Part shown: piece after piece, positions 26,382 through 35,458 of the stretch
Numbering within the stretch: the stretch's first letter is position 1
Layout: the number at the start of each line of letters is the position of its first letter
Source: Commensalibacter nepenthis
GTDB lineage: Bacteria; Pseudomonadota; Alphaproteobacteria; Acetobacterales; Acetobacteraceae
DNA length: 64,000 nucleotides
Assembly: GCF_029953305.1 (NCBI RefSeq)
Contig: NZ_JASBAN010000001.1
Location: 1,853,001-1,917,000 of the forward strand
Direction of reading: 5' to 3'
Notes under the pieces: generated by a model
Database searches by the model: none
Told to the model about the DNA's origin: nothing
What the model saw: the letters and a program-made list of their open reading frames with translations, nothing else
Program-made: the position numbers and the translations under genes

Positions 26382-27299
26382 ATGAAACTCACTTCTGAAG
26401 TGAAGCGTATTCTTGACAATTATGAAACAGATAGCGCCGCAACGAAAGCTAACCTTGCCCGTCTTTTGATGCACGGAAAACTAGGTGGTACAGGAAAATT
26501 ATTGATCCTGCCAGTCGATCAAGGCATGGAACATGGACCTGCACGTTCGTTTGCTGCTAATCCTGCTGCTTATGACCCACATTATCATTATAAAATAGCA
26601 ATTGATGCGGGCTTAAGTGCTTATGCCGCTCCGCTAGGCGCGTTGGAATGTGGTGCATTTACTTATGGGGATCAAATTCCTACCATCCTCAAATTAAATA
26701 ATGCCAATAGCCTAAGCGATATTAAAAACCAAGCTATTACAGGATCCGTTCAAGAAGCTGTACGACTTGGCTGTATTGGTATTGGATATACAATTTATCC
26801 CGGCAGTGATTATTGCTATGAACAAATGGATTTCTTACAAGAATTAATCAGAGAAGCCAAAGCCGCTGGATTGATTGCTGTTGTATGGAGCTATCCTCGT
26901 GGTGGTCCATTCTTGGATAAAGCCGGCGAAACAGCAGTGGATATTTGTGCATATGCCGCGCATATTGCCGCACAAATGGGCGCACATATCATTAAAGTAA
27001 AACCCCCATCAGACCATTTATGTTTGCCCGCTGCTAAAAAAGTATATGAAGATCAAAAAATTGATATTTCCACATTGACGAAACGTGCAGAACATATCAT
27101 GCAATCTGCCTTTGCTGGACGTCGCTTGGTCTTATTTTCTGGCGGAGAACAAACAAGCGAAAACAGCTTATTTGAAACTTTCCAAAGCTTAAAAGACGGT
27201 GGCGCAAGCGGTGGTATCATCGGCAGGAACACTTTCCAACGCAAACGCGAAGATGCATTGGTCATGCTAGATAAACTGATTAATATCTTTAAAAATTAA
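26382..27299 (+). CDS. Class I fructose-bisphosphate aldolase (DhnA/archaeal type)
   Basis: Schiff-base aldolase of the DhnA/FbaB family acting on fructose-1,6-bisphosphate. The 305-residue product has LLILPVDQGMEHGPARSF, AYAAPLGALE, VVWSYPRGGPF and the Schiff-base Lys region HIIKVKPPSDH. ATG 26382 starts the conserved MKLTSEVKRILDNYE; the in-frame start at 26328 adds 18 unlikely residues. Many acetic acid bacteria lack phosphofructokinase, so it may serve mainly gluconeogenesis or the pentose phosphate cycle (inference). A terminator follows. Confidence 0.93.
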   Translation: MKLTSEVKRILDNYETDSAATKANLARLLMHGKLGGTGKLLILPVDQGMEHGPARSFAANPAAYDPHYHYKIAIDAGLSAYAAPLGALECGAFTYGDQIPTILKLNNANSLSDIKNQAITGSVQEAVRLGCIGIGYTIYPGSDYCYEQMDFLQELIREAKAAGLIAVVWSYPRGGPFLDKAGETAVDICAYAAHIAAQMGAHIIKVKPPSDHLCLPAAKKVYEDQKIDISTLTKRAEHIMQSAFAGRRLVLFSGGEQTSENSLFETFQSLKDGGASGGIIGRNTFQRKREDALVMLDKLINIFKN

Positions 27300-27305
27300 T
27301 ACCAG

Positions 27306-27342
27306 AAAAATCATAATGTAGAAAAACTACATTATGATTTTT
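27306..27342 (+). terminator. Rho-independent terminator after aldolase
   Basis: 16-bp stem AAAAATCATAATGTAG / CTACATTATGATTTTT with loop AAAAA (27322-27326) and a following TT run, 6 bases after the stop. The opposing gtr gene ends 23 bases further on, so it can serve both strands. Confidence 0.88.
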
Positions 27343-27364
27343 TTATTGACGTACTATGTATCGT

Positions 27365-28768
27365 TTATTTGTAATTTTTTGCTTTTCTTAATAAATCTGC
27401 ACAATGAATGATTATACAATTATTTTTACATTTATCAGCAGATTCTAAAACTAGACTGCTATTATCAATTTGGTAACTTAATCCTTTTAATTGTTTAATT
27501 GACCGAGCAATCCCTCTTAAAGCCCATGATGTTTGTATAGATGTGTGACCAATTTCATCAAATAGATTTATTTTGGTGAACGCACTTTCTACTGGATTTG
27601 AAATATCAAATCTAATTAATCCACTATATCTTGCTGGTAATATACTCATTATCTCTTGAGTTAATGCTTGATATTCTGCTTGTTGCTGCCTAATAAAACC
27701 ACTATAAATATAATGTTGAGTATAAATACCAATCATAAACAACATACAACCTAAAATAATCTTTATATTAAATTTAGGTAGGTATTGATTATAAATATTT
27801 ACTAAACCAAATAAAATTATAGTTATAATTATAAAATACAACCCAACAGAAGACCTTGTTGCAATCCAACTCTCTTTTGCCAACAAGGCAGGAACCATAA
27901 TTCCAATTGTTAACAATAATGTAAGTAATATTTTTAAAAATCCTTGACGTTCTTTAAAAATATAAACAAGACCACAAAAAATAAATATTATACTTATAAT
28001 GGTATAAATCAAACTAGGAGTAATATTATAATTATTAACTGCTATTTTTAATGGTCCATAGAAAAACCATTTCACCTTTGATATAAAATCAGTATTTAGA
28101 TTGCTTCTATCAATAACATATCCATATAATAATTTTGGCACTACTTTTATAGAAAGAAAGGCAGCTATCATAGCAATCATAAGAGCAATAGCACTTAAAA
28201 CTAAATTTAATAAATTTAGTTTTCGATTATCAATACAATTATGTAAAAAAACAAAGTATAAAAATAACATAGCAGTGGGTTGATATATAAAAAAAGAACA
28301 TATCAAAAAAACATTACTAATTAAAAATCGAGAAATTGTTGTATTTTTATTTTCATCAAACATATTATAATATGCTAAACCAGCAAGCAAAACTGACAAT
28401 ACAAAAACAAAACACGTAGCCCATGAGTTATAAACAACAATCGAAGGTAAAAAAACGAGAAATAGAGGCAAAAATAAAACAAAGTTTTTATTGGTTACTT
28501 GTACTCTACGGCTAAGAAAAAAATAGGTAAAGCTACATAATATAATAGTTGTAATGACTGAAAATAATCTTAACCAAGATAATCTTGGTACATTAACCAT
28601 ATGAGATTGTACTAAATATTGAAATAGACCATAAATGGAGCGCCCATTTTCAACATCCCACTCTAACAAGCTTCCTGAATGCCCAATAGCAATATCAAGC
28701 ATTGCATAATCATCTGTCATGGCGTAATGCTGTGATATTACAGGAAAATAAATAAATAAATAAAACAA
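27365..28768 (-). CDS. GtrII-like glucosyltransferase membrane protein, 5' end disrupted
   Basis: Polytopic membrane protein related to the serotype-specific Gtr glucosyltransferases that decorate O-antigen in the periplasm. At least ten hydrophobic segments follow an N-terminal loop HYAMTDDYAMLDIA with the DD pair and WDVENGRS typical of the GtrII family. The listed 467 residues start at TTG 28768, inside the first TM. The natural start is probably ATG 28843, overlapping the gtrB stop as ATGA just as gtrB overlaps gtrA. That frame hits TAA at codon 12 (28810-28808) next to a 10-A tract, then stays open. The gene may therefore be a pseudogene. Confidence 0.75.
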   Translation of the reverse strand: MFYLFIYFPVISQHYAMTDDYAMLDIAIGHSGSLLEWDVENGRSIYGLFQYLVQSHMVNVPRLSWLRLFSVITTIILCSFTYFFLSRRVQVTNKNFVLFLPLFLVFLPSIVVYNSWATCFVFVLSVLLAGLAYYNMFDENKNTTISRFLISNVFLICSFFIYQPTAMLFLYFVFLHNCIDNRKLNLLNLVLSAIALMIAMIAAFLSIKVVPKLLYGYVIDRSNLNTDFISKVKWFFYGPLKIAVNNYNITPSLIYTIISIIFIFCGLVYIFKERQGFLKILLTLLLTIGIMVPALLAKESWIATRSSVGLYFIIITIILFGLVNIYNQYLPKFNIKIILGCMLFMIGIYTQHYIYSGFIRQQQAEYQALTQEIMSILPARYSGLIRFDISNPVESAFTKINLFDEIGHTSIQTSWALRGIARSIKQLKGLSYQIDNSSLVLESADKCKNNCIIIHCADLLRKAKNYK

Positions 28769-28839
28769 CAGCAGTATAAAATAAATATACTCTATATTGT
28801 TTTTTTTTTAAACAATCCAAAATAAATTTAATTCTTTTT

Positions 28840-29844
28840 TCATTCCCAATGTCCTAATTTTATATTTGTTTTTTCATCGATAAAAAATTTAGGACGTCGC
28901 TTCGTTTCCATATATATTTTACCAATATACTCCCCAATGACACCCAGGGATAGCAGCTGAACACCGCTTAAAAAGAAAATAGAAATAATCACTGAGGACC
29001 ACCCCTCAATAACTTGTCCAGTAAATTTAGCAATTAAAATATAAATAATCGCTAGAAAAGAAAAGAAACATGTCAAAAACCCTAATGCACAAATTAAACG
29101 CAAAGGAGTTACTGTCAACGAAGTAACTCCTTCTATCGCCACCCCTAACATCTTTTTCAATGGATATTTTGATTCACCTGCAACACGTTCTTCACGTGTA
29201 TAAAATACTTTATCACTATTAAAACCAAGTAACGGAATTAATCCTCTGATATAAAGATTCTGTTCTTTAAATTCTAATAAAGCAGCCAAAGCTCTTTTAC
29301 TTAACAACCGATAGTCAGCATGATTTTCAATCTGATTAACGCCCATTGCTGACATAGATCCATAAAATATATTTGCTGTATTTCGTTTAAAAAAACTATC
29401 ACTCGAACGATTGTTTCTCACGCCGTAAACAATTTCATTACCTAGCATATATTTATCAACCATTTGTTCAATACATTTGGTATCATCTTGTAAATCAGCA
29501 TCAATACTTATACAAATATCTGTTTCAACAACAGATAACCCTGCGATCAAAGCTGTTTGATGCCCACGATTGCGCGATAATTTTAATCCTTGAACATAGT
29601 GTGATTGTTTGGCTGCTTCTGTAATTTGTAACCATGTATTATCTTTACTGCCATCATCGACGAATAAAATATGACTATTCTGTTGAATTTTTTGTCTTGA
29701 AACCAAATCGGTTATAATTGCCTTTAATGCCTGAACACAATAGATAAAGGCTTCTGCCTCGTTATAACAAGGCACCACAATGGTCAAAGAAGGAATAGTC
29801 TCCCTGATTTGCAAATTCTTATCGCTTAATATCTGATTATTCAT
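28840..29844 (-). CDS. gtrB: GtrB-type bactoprenol glucosyltransferase
   Basis: GT2 enzyme that moves glucose from UDP-glucose to undecaprenyl phosphate at the inner membrane. The 334-residue product has the nucleotide fold VVPCYNEAEAF, DDGSKDNT, the acidic motif SIDADLQDD, and two C-terminal TM helices (about 235-300). ATG 29844 overlaps the gtrA stop as ATGA, indicating translational coupling. It lies between gtrA and the GtrII-like gene in the classic three-gene gtr order. Confidence 0.92.
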   Translation of the reverse strand: MNNQILSDKNLQIRETIPSLTIVVPCYNEAEAFIYCVQALKAIITDLVSRQKIQQNSHILFVDDGSKDNTWLQITEAAKQSHYVQGLKLSRNRGHQTALIAGLSVVETDICISIDADLQDDTKCIEQMVDKYMLGNEIVYGVRNNRSSDSFFKRNTANIFYGSMSAMGVNQIENHADYRLLSKRALAALLEFKEQNLYIRGLIPLLGFNSDKVFYTREERVAGESKYPLKKMLGVAIEGVTSLTVTPLRLICALGFLTCFFSFLAIIYILIAKFTGQVIEGWSSVIISIFFLSGVQLLSLGVIGEYIGKIYMETKRRPKFFIDEKTNIKLGHWE

Positions 29845-30224
29845 TTCATAACCCACATTTTATTCAAAACAAAGCCAGTAATTGTATAAAATCCCATACC
29901 ACATAGCTGTGCAAGATATAGTCTATAGTCTGCAAGATATGTTTGATTTCGAAAAAGTAAGAAAAAAACCTTTATTGCTATCAAATTAACAAGGTAAGCA
30001 ATTAAACAAGCAATCAGAAATTTTAAAAGTTTCTTAAAACTTAATACCGCAGAAAACGTAAAAAGAGAGTTGAGAATAAAACTAAAGATAATACCCACAG
30101 CATAGCCAGTTGCATTTGCGACATAAAGACCTATACCATAATAAGTCAAAGCACAAATCACAATCATAGTCAATAAAGTATTCGCAAGACCAACGATGAT
30201 GTATTTACTAAAAACAACCCACAT
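29841..30224 (-). CDS. gtrA: GtrA-family flippase
   Basis: 127-residue membrane protein with four TM helices, of the GtrA/DPMS family. GtrA is thought to flip undecaprenyl-phosphate-glucose to the periplasmic face. Motifs are FSKYIIVGLANTLLTM, ATGYAVGIIFSFILNSLFTF and the C-terminal TGFVLNKMWVM. It is the first gene of the gtr operon. The left end of IS copy 2 lies 110 bases further on, so the operon promoter must lie in that gap or in the IS. Confidence 0.9.
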   Translation of the reverse strand: MWVVFSKYIIVGLANTLLTMIVICALTYYGIGLYVANATGYAVGIIFSFILNSLFTFSAVLSFKKLLKFLIACLIAYLVNLIAIKVFFLLFRNQTYLADYRLYLAQLCGMGFYTITGFVLNKMWVMK

Positions 30225-30334
30225 TTTATCGATTTCAAAATTATATATAAAACATTAATCATTTAAATCATATTTTAATCTAAGACAAAACATCTAATAT
30301 CAAAATACCGATTTATAAAGCGATAAATACAATC

Positions 30335-31218
30335 GGTCTTGTCGCAAATATTGAATGGTGCTGTGATTAGCCATAAAGCTAGCTAGCTAATTTAGACGGG
30401 TATATTATTATTTAAACCGAATATGCTTTGAATGAGCTTTATTTGTTCGTTGATTGTCCATTTTCCTTTAAAACCCAGTCCTTTTTTAATCCAGAGAATG
30501 GCCTCATATCCTTTGAGTGTTTTCCTTGCGGTATGAAAAGACTGAAAGCAACCATTCTTTGGGATAATTCTCTTTACTCTAAAATGATCATTTTCTATTC
30601 CCTGTTGTAAAGATTTCTTGGTTTCATGAACGCAGTGATTGGGAAGGATATACTCATTCTTCATGGTTTGTATGGTTTTTGGAAACGGTAATGCTTTATC
30701 TGTTCCAATATGGGTTGGAGCGAATAGACCCTCTTCTTTAAACGCCTTTCTAAAGAAACGTTGTGCTGCTTTGATATTTCTTTTAGCTGTTAATAAGAAA
30801 TCAATAGCAGTTCCATTCTTATCAATGGCTCTATATAGATACTTCCACTGACCTTTTACTTTGATATAGGTTTCATCAATCCTCACCTCACCACAATGGG
30901 GTTTTCTATAGCTTCTCAAACGTTTTTCTAATAGAGGAGCATAGCGTAATACCCAACGGTTTAACGTGCTATGATCTATATTTATCCCACGTTCTAAAAA
31001 CAATTCCTCAATGTCTCGATAGCTAAGACAATAGCGTAAATACCAGTTTACCGCTTGGATAATCATCAACCCACTAAAGTGGCGACCTTTAAAATCATCC
31101 TTAGATCTTAATATAAGCTTGCTATAGATACCAATAGACATAAATCGTTCCTAAAATATAAATACTCACTCCATTTCTACATCATACTAAAATACATAAT
31201 TAAATTTGCGACAAGATC
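30335..31218 (-). mobile_element. IS6-family insertion sequence, copy 2 (intact)
   Basis: 884-bp copy in inverted orientation to copy 1. The left end is GGTCTTGTCGCAAAT; the right end, read inward, is GATCTTGTCGCAAAT, one substitution from it. It is 3 bp longer than copy 1: it lacks the extra G in the transposase and has one more AGCT-type 4-base unit after the stop. There is no direct 8-bp duplication (flanks ATACAATC and CATGATAT). Together with copy 1 it brackets 11,481 bp. Confidence 0.93.
30392..31141 (-). CDS. IS6-family transposase
   Basis: 249-residue intact DDE transposase. An N-terminal HTH region (YLRYCLSYRDIEELFLERG) is followed by the catalytic core with Asp in RIDETYIKVKGQWKY, Asp in GTDKALPFP, and Glu in GIENDHFRVKR, plus the C-terminal ARKTLKGYEAILWIKKG. 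Length and motifs match IS6/IS26 relatives. Upstream of ATG lie 77 bases to the IS end. It differs from the broken copy at a few residues (for example RSKDD versus RSRDD, GINIDH versus GVSVDH). Confidence 0.95.
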   Translation of the reverse strand: MSIGIYSKLILRSKDDFKGRHFSGLMIIQAVNWYLRYCLSYRDIEELFLERGINIDHSTLNRWVLRYAPLLEKRLRSYRKPHCGEVRIDETYIKVKGQWKYLYRAIDKNGTAIDFLLTAKRNIKAAQRFFRKAFKEEGLFAPTHIGTDKALPFPKTIQTMKNEYILPNHCVHETKKSLQQGIENDHFRVKRIIPKNGCFQSFHTARKTLKGYEAILWIKKGLGFKGKWTINEQIKLIQSIFGLNNNIPV

Positions 31219-31284
31219 CATGATATGCAAGACATCGAAAGTGAACTCAAAGACAGTATGAATTTTATCCGTAATAATCTTTAA
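31219..31284 (+). pseudogene. C-terminal remnant of sugar isomerase/epimerase next to IS copy 2
   Basis: 21 codons and a TAA immediately outside the IS end. They encode HDMQDIESELKDSMNFIRNN plus a final Leu. This matches the usual C-terminus of the same TIM-barrel isomerase family (pattern H-x-L-x-D-x-E-x-x-L-x-x-S-M-x-F-I-R). The N-terminal part of such a gene is at 18854-19238 beside IS copy 1. About 110-120 middle residues are missing. Its stop shares the palindrome TTAA with the stop of the opposing GTPase gene. Confidence 0.55.
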
Positions 31285-32243
31285 AGATCATTAAATGCTT
31301 TTCTGAATTCTTGTTCAGGCAAAGCAATGCCAATAAAAACCAGCTCTGAAAAAGGTGCCTCTGATCCTGTCCACGGGGATCCAAATTCGCTATTATGAAT
31401 TTGCTGTATTCCTTGCAGTAAAAGGCGTTCTGGGATGTCTTTTATATAAAGAATAGCTTTATATCGTAACAGTTGATCTTTAAAATTAATTAGTATTTTG
31501 TCAAAAAGCAAAGATAGGGTCTGTAATTCAAAAGGTTCAGATCGTCTAATAACAAATGAATTGACCTGTGTATCTAATGGATTTGAAGGTAATTCTTGGC
31601 ATTTAAAATTGGGCTGAGAAGATAAAGAAAAACCATTAAGTTGATCCAAGAGTGTTAAATCTAATCGTCCATTGATAATGGAATGAATCTTTGCTCTGCT
31701 ATTCATATAAGCAAGTTGTTTGATAAAATCCTGATATCGGTTTTGTATCAGGTCTGTTTTACTTACTAAAATTAAATCAGCATACCCAATTTGCGCCTGT
31801 GTGACATGAAAATGTTGGAACTGATATGGTGCATTGACGGCATCAACAAGGGTAATGACGCCCTGTAGCTGAAAATAATTTGAGATAAGATCATGTGTTA
31901 AAAATTTTTTGATAATCGAACCAGGATCCGCCATACCAGTGCATTCAATCATCAGTCGAGAAAATTCAGTTTGATGAGTTGATAACTGATTAATGAGCTC
32001 TAATAAAGTCATTTCCAGTTCAGCATGGCTGCTGCAACAGATGCAGCCATTTTGTAAAGTCTTGATATGTAAAGATTGATTTTCTTGTGATAAGACGATG
32101 CTATCTAACGCAGTATTGCCCAATTCATTTTCAATAACTGCGATTTTATGTGTCGTTTGATGATATAAGATATGATTGAGTAAGGTTGTTTTTCCTGCTC
32201 CAAGAAAACCAGTAATTATAAACACAGGAATAGGGGAAATCAT
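31281..32243 (-). CDS. CobW/COG0523-family GTPase (putative metallochaperone)
   Basis: 320-residue G3E GTPase. The P-loop is ITGFLGAGKTTLLNH (about 10-24), the metal-binding CxCC motif is in NGCICCSSHAE, Walker B is LMIECTGMADPG and the specificity loop is LVSKTDL. The C-terminal CobW_C-like domain is short. Family members load Zn, Co or Fe/nitrile hydratase metals; no metal enzyme is adjacent to tell which. It is a single gene between the isomerase remnant and fsa. Confidence 0.88.
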   Translation of the reverse strand: MISPIPVFIITGFLGAGKTTLLNHILYHQTTHKIAVIENELGNTALDSIVLSQENQSLHIKTLQNGCICCSSHAELEMTLLELINQLSTHQTEFSRLMIECTGMADPGSIIKKFLTHDLISNYFQLQGVITLVDAVNAPYQFQHFHVTQAQIGYADLILVSKTDLIQNRYQDFIKQLAYMNSRAKIHSIINGRLDLTLLDQLNGFSLSSQPNFKCQELPSNPLDTQVNSFVIRRSEPFELQTLSLLFDKILINFKDQLLRYKAILYIKDIPERLLLQGIQQIHNSEFGSPWTGSEAPFSELVFIGIALPEQEFRKAFNDL

Positions 32244-32293
32244 GAGTGAGCTCTTTATTACAAGTCAGAAAAATATTCGCAATGTTATAAATA

Positions 32294-32325
32294 AAACGCG
32301 AAACATAAAATTATATTTCGCGTTT
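32294..32325 (-). terminator. Terminator after fructose-6-phosphate aldolase
   Basis: 10-bp stem AAACGCGAAA / TTTCGCGTTT (32294-32303 and 32316-32325) with a 12-base loop. On the minus strand it is followed by TATTTATAA, 42 bases beyond the aldolase stop. Confidence 0.7.
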
Positions 32326-32366
32326 GCTTAAACTATCCAGAGATAAAAAGATTAGATAAAACTATT

Positions 32367-33029
32367 TTACAAGTAGTCTGTGCTAAAAGCACCTTTCCAC
32401 TTTTCTTCGAATTGTGTCACTGCAATTGCAACCGCAGGATCGGCAAGGAACAAATCAAATACTTCAGGAGATAAAGTGATCCCTTTACAACCAATTAACA
32501 TACATTCTAAAGCCTGTCTTGGGCTTTTAAAGCTGGCTGCAATAAGTTCACTTTCTGGTGCATGCATTGATAACAGAGATTGAAGTTCAGAGACAACTTC
32601 TGGACCGTTTCCGCCTTGCGCGTCAATGCGGCTGACATACGGAGAAACATATTTAGCACCAGCAAGAATACCCAATAAACCTTGAGCTGAACCATATACG
32701 GCAGTTGCCAAGGTTGGTATATTTTGTGCACTTAATTCTTTGATAACTTGCAGACCCTTTGGGGTTACAGGCACTTTTACAACCAGATTATCAACACGTT
32801 CATATAGCTTTTGTGCATCAGTAATCATACCTTCTACTGAAGATGAAATAACTTGCGCGAAAAGTGTGCCTTTGCCACCTAGAGCATCTCTAATCGCAGG
32901 GAGTAGGTCAAATAATTGGACCCTGCCAGTCGCAACAATTGCTGGGTTTGTGGTTACCCCCCAAACAGGGAACGTGGCGGCGATTCTTTTGATTGCTTGA
33001 ACGTCAGAGGTATCTAAAAGTATTTTCAT
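32367..33029 (-). CDS. fsa: Fructose-6-phosphate aldolase / small transaldolase
   Basis: 220-residue TIM-barrel aldolase with Schiff-base Lys in VVKVPVTPKG and the family segment AKYVSPYVSRIDAQGG. The length and the Tyr in that segment fit FsaA-type fructose-6-phosphate aldolase or TalC-like transaldolase; the two cannot be fully separated by eye. It would interconvert F6P with dihydroxyacetone and glyceraldehyde-3-phosphate, or act in the pentose phosphate pathway that dominates in acetic acid bacteria. No operon partner. Confidence 0.87.
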   Translation of the reverse strand: MKILLDTSDVQAIKRIAATFPVWGVTTNPAIVATGRVQLFDLLPAIRDALGGKGTLFAQVISSSVEGMITDAQKLYERVDNLVVKVPVTPKGLQVIKELSAQNIPTLATAVYGSAQGLLGILAGAKYVSPYVSRIDAQGGNGPEVVSELQSLLSMHAPESELIAASFKSPRQALECMLIGCKGITLSPEVFDLFLADPAVAIAVTQFEEKWKGAFSTDYL

Positions 33030-33327
33030 AGTCTTATAAACCTTTTATTGGAATTAAAAGAAATCAAAATAGTTATTTATATATTGAAATTAATAAAAAG
33101 AATAAATTGAAAGAAAATATATATATCTAAATAATTTAAATTATAAAAACAACGGCATAGATATCTTCTGTTGGTTGTTTTTACTTTATTTCAAAAGAGC
33201 AAAAAGAATTAAATATTTTAATTACTTTAATGAGAACCAGTTTAATCCAAAAAGGCTTTTTTGTTAAGTCATAATCAAAAAAATTAATTTTTTGTGATGA
33301 TCTAACAAAAAAGCACATATTCAGTTT

Positions 33328-34755
33328 TTAGACAGAGTAATACATTTCAAATTCTATAGGATGAGGCATATGTTCAAAGCGATATACTTCTTCCCATTTG
33401 ATTTTTGCGTAGCTTTCAATTTGATCTTTGGTAAAGACATCGCCCGCTAACAAGAAATCATGATCCGCAGCCAAAGCGTCCAATGCTTCACGTAAAGAGC
33501 CACAAACGGTTGGGATTTCTTTAAGCTCTTCTGGAGGAAGATCATATAAATCTTTGTCCATTGCATCACCAGGATGGATTTTATTTTTAATACCATCAAT
33601 ACCAGCCATCAACATTGCTGCAAATGCAAGATATGGATTAGCTGTTGGATCTGGGAAACGAATTTCAACGCGTTTCGCTTTTGGACTGGTTACATATGGA
33701 ATACGGCAAGAAGCAGAACGATTACGAGCAGAATAAGCCAATAGTACAGGGGCTTCAAATCCAGGAATCAAGCGTTTATAAGAGTTTGTTGATGGATTTG
33801 TAAACGCATTTAATGCTTTGGCATGTTTAATGATACCACCAATATAATAAAGTGCTTGATCTGAAAGATCAGCATAGCCATTACCAGCAAAATTAGGTTT
33901 GCCATCCTTCCAAATTGATTGGTGAACATGCATTCCTGTGCCGTTATCACCATAAATCGGTTTTGGCATAAAGGTTGCTGTTTTTCCATAAGAATGGGCG
34001 ACGTTATGCACACAATATTTATAGATTTGCATGTAGTCAGCAGAACGAACTAAAGTAGAGAATTCAATCCCTAGTTCATGTTGAGACTGAGCAACTTCAT
34101 GATGTTGCTTTTCAATAGGAAGTCCCATTTCCCCCATTGTTGTTAACATTTCTGCACGAAGATCATTTTCGCTGTCTACTGGAGGTACAGGGAAATAACC
34201 ACCTTTAACGCCTGGGCGATGTCCCATATTTCCTTCTGGATAATCTTTTAGATTAGAGCCAGGTCCTTCAATGCTGTCGAGTTGGTGAATTGCAAAGTTA
34301 GGACCTGTTCCGAATTTAACATTATCAAAAATAAAGAATTCAGCTTCTGGACCAAAGAAAGCTGTATCCCCAATCCCTGTGGATTTTAAATATTGTTCTG
34401 CCAATTTTGCAGTAGAGCGTGGATCACGGTTATAAGCGACACCCGTTGCTGGATCAATAATATCACAAATCAAGATTAATTGTGGCTTTGCCGTAAATGG
34501 ATCCATAACTGCGCTGGTTGGATCTGGCATTAAAATCATATCGCTTTCGTTGATTGCTTTCCAACCTTTGATAGAAGAGCCATCAAACATAATACCATCT
34601 TCAAAGATTTCTGCTTTGATGGTGGTCACATATTGCGTTGTATGGTGCCATTTTCCACATGGGTCAGTAAAACGAAAATCCACAAATTCAATTGAATTTT
34701 CTTGGATCATATCCATGACTTTGGAAATGGATTCTTCTTTGGAGATATTAGACAT
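33328..34755 (-). CDS. glnA: Glutamine synthetase type I
   Basis: ATP-dependent ammonia assimilation, dodecameric. The 475-residue product has the beta-Grasp N-domain ([13 protein letters not shown]), ATP/metal segments ([22 protein letters not shown]-type [23 protein letters not shown]), [17 protein letters not shown] and the adenylylation-loop Tyr in [10 protein letters not shown], suggesting GlnE control. AGGAAAG precedes ATG 34755. glnB lies 82 bases upstream on the same strand, the standard glnBA operon. Confidence 0.98.
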   Translation of the reverse strand: MSNISKEESISKVMDMIQENSIEFVDFRFTDPCGKWHHTTQYVTTIKAEIFEDGIMFDGSSIKGWKAINESDMILMPDPTSAVMDPFTAKPQLILICDIIDPATGVAYNRDPRSTAKLAEQYLKSTGIGDTAFFGPEAEFFIFDNVKFGTGPNFAIHQLDSIEGPGSNLKDYPEGNMGHRPGVKGGYFPVPPVDSENDLRAEMLTTMGEMGLPIEKQHHEVAQSQHELGIEFSTLVRSADYMQIYKYCVHNVAHSYGKTATFMPKPIYGDNGTGMHVHQSIWKDGKPNFAGNGYADLSDQALYYIGGIIKHAKALNAFTNPSTNSYKRLIPGFEAPVLLAYSARNRSASCRIPYVTSPKAKRVEIRFPDPTANPYLAFAAMLMAGIDGIKNKIHPGDAMDKDLYDLPPEELKEIPTVCGSLREALDALAADHDFLLAGDVFTKDQIESYAKIKWEEVYRFEHMPHPIEFEMYYSV

Positions 34756-34837
34756 TTTTAATCTTTCCTGTGCCTTTTGACTTAAAAATATGAAAACTAT
34801 AATGAGTCATTATTTAGAGTTGATTTTGAATGATATG

Positions 34838-35179
<342 letters not shown>

Positions 35180-35458
35180 TCAATTTCTCTTAAATAAAGT
35201 TAAGCAAATAGTGTTTGCCTCGTTATTCAGATAGAATTTCATAGTTTCTATGAAGGGTATTAAAGACCATTTTATAAGTAATTGTCCAGCAAAAATTATT
35301 GCGCGTTTTGTTGTTTCCGCCTAAAAATTAAGCAGAATTTGATTAAAACAAATCCTTGTGTATAGATTTTATGCAAATTTAGATGGATATAATTGCTGGA
35401 TAAAGTTGATCTGAATAAAGTGCCTTTTTCTTAGTCAAATTTTTATTGATTGAAAGAA

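Noticed and set aside
18854-30334. Composite transposon between the two IS6-family copies
   Set aside because: The enclosed genes are mostly housekeeping (ruvX, zapA, 6S RNA, tonB, aldolase) rather than cargo, and the IS copies are inverted without matching direct duplications. An inversion explains the arrangement better.
33144-33183. Terminator for glnA (TAAAAACAAC / GTTGTTTTTA)
   Set aside because: The 10-bp dyad is almost pure A/T with a 20-base loop and lies about 150 bases beyond the glnA stop; too weak to call.
35180-35230. Sigma-54 type promoter before glnB (minus strand GGCAAAC...TTGCT)
   Set aside because: The distance between the GG and GC elements is two bases too long for a -24/-12 promoter, and the -24 box is poor.
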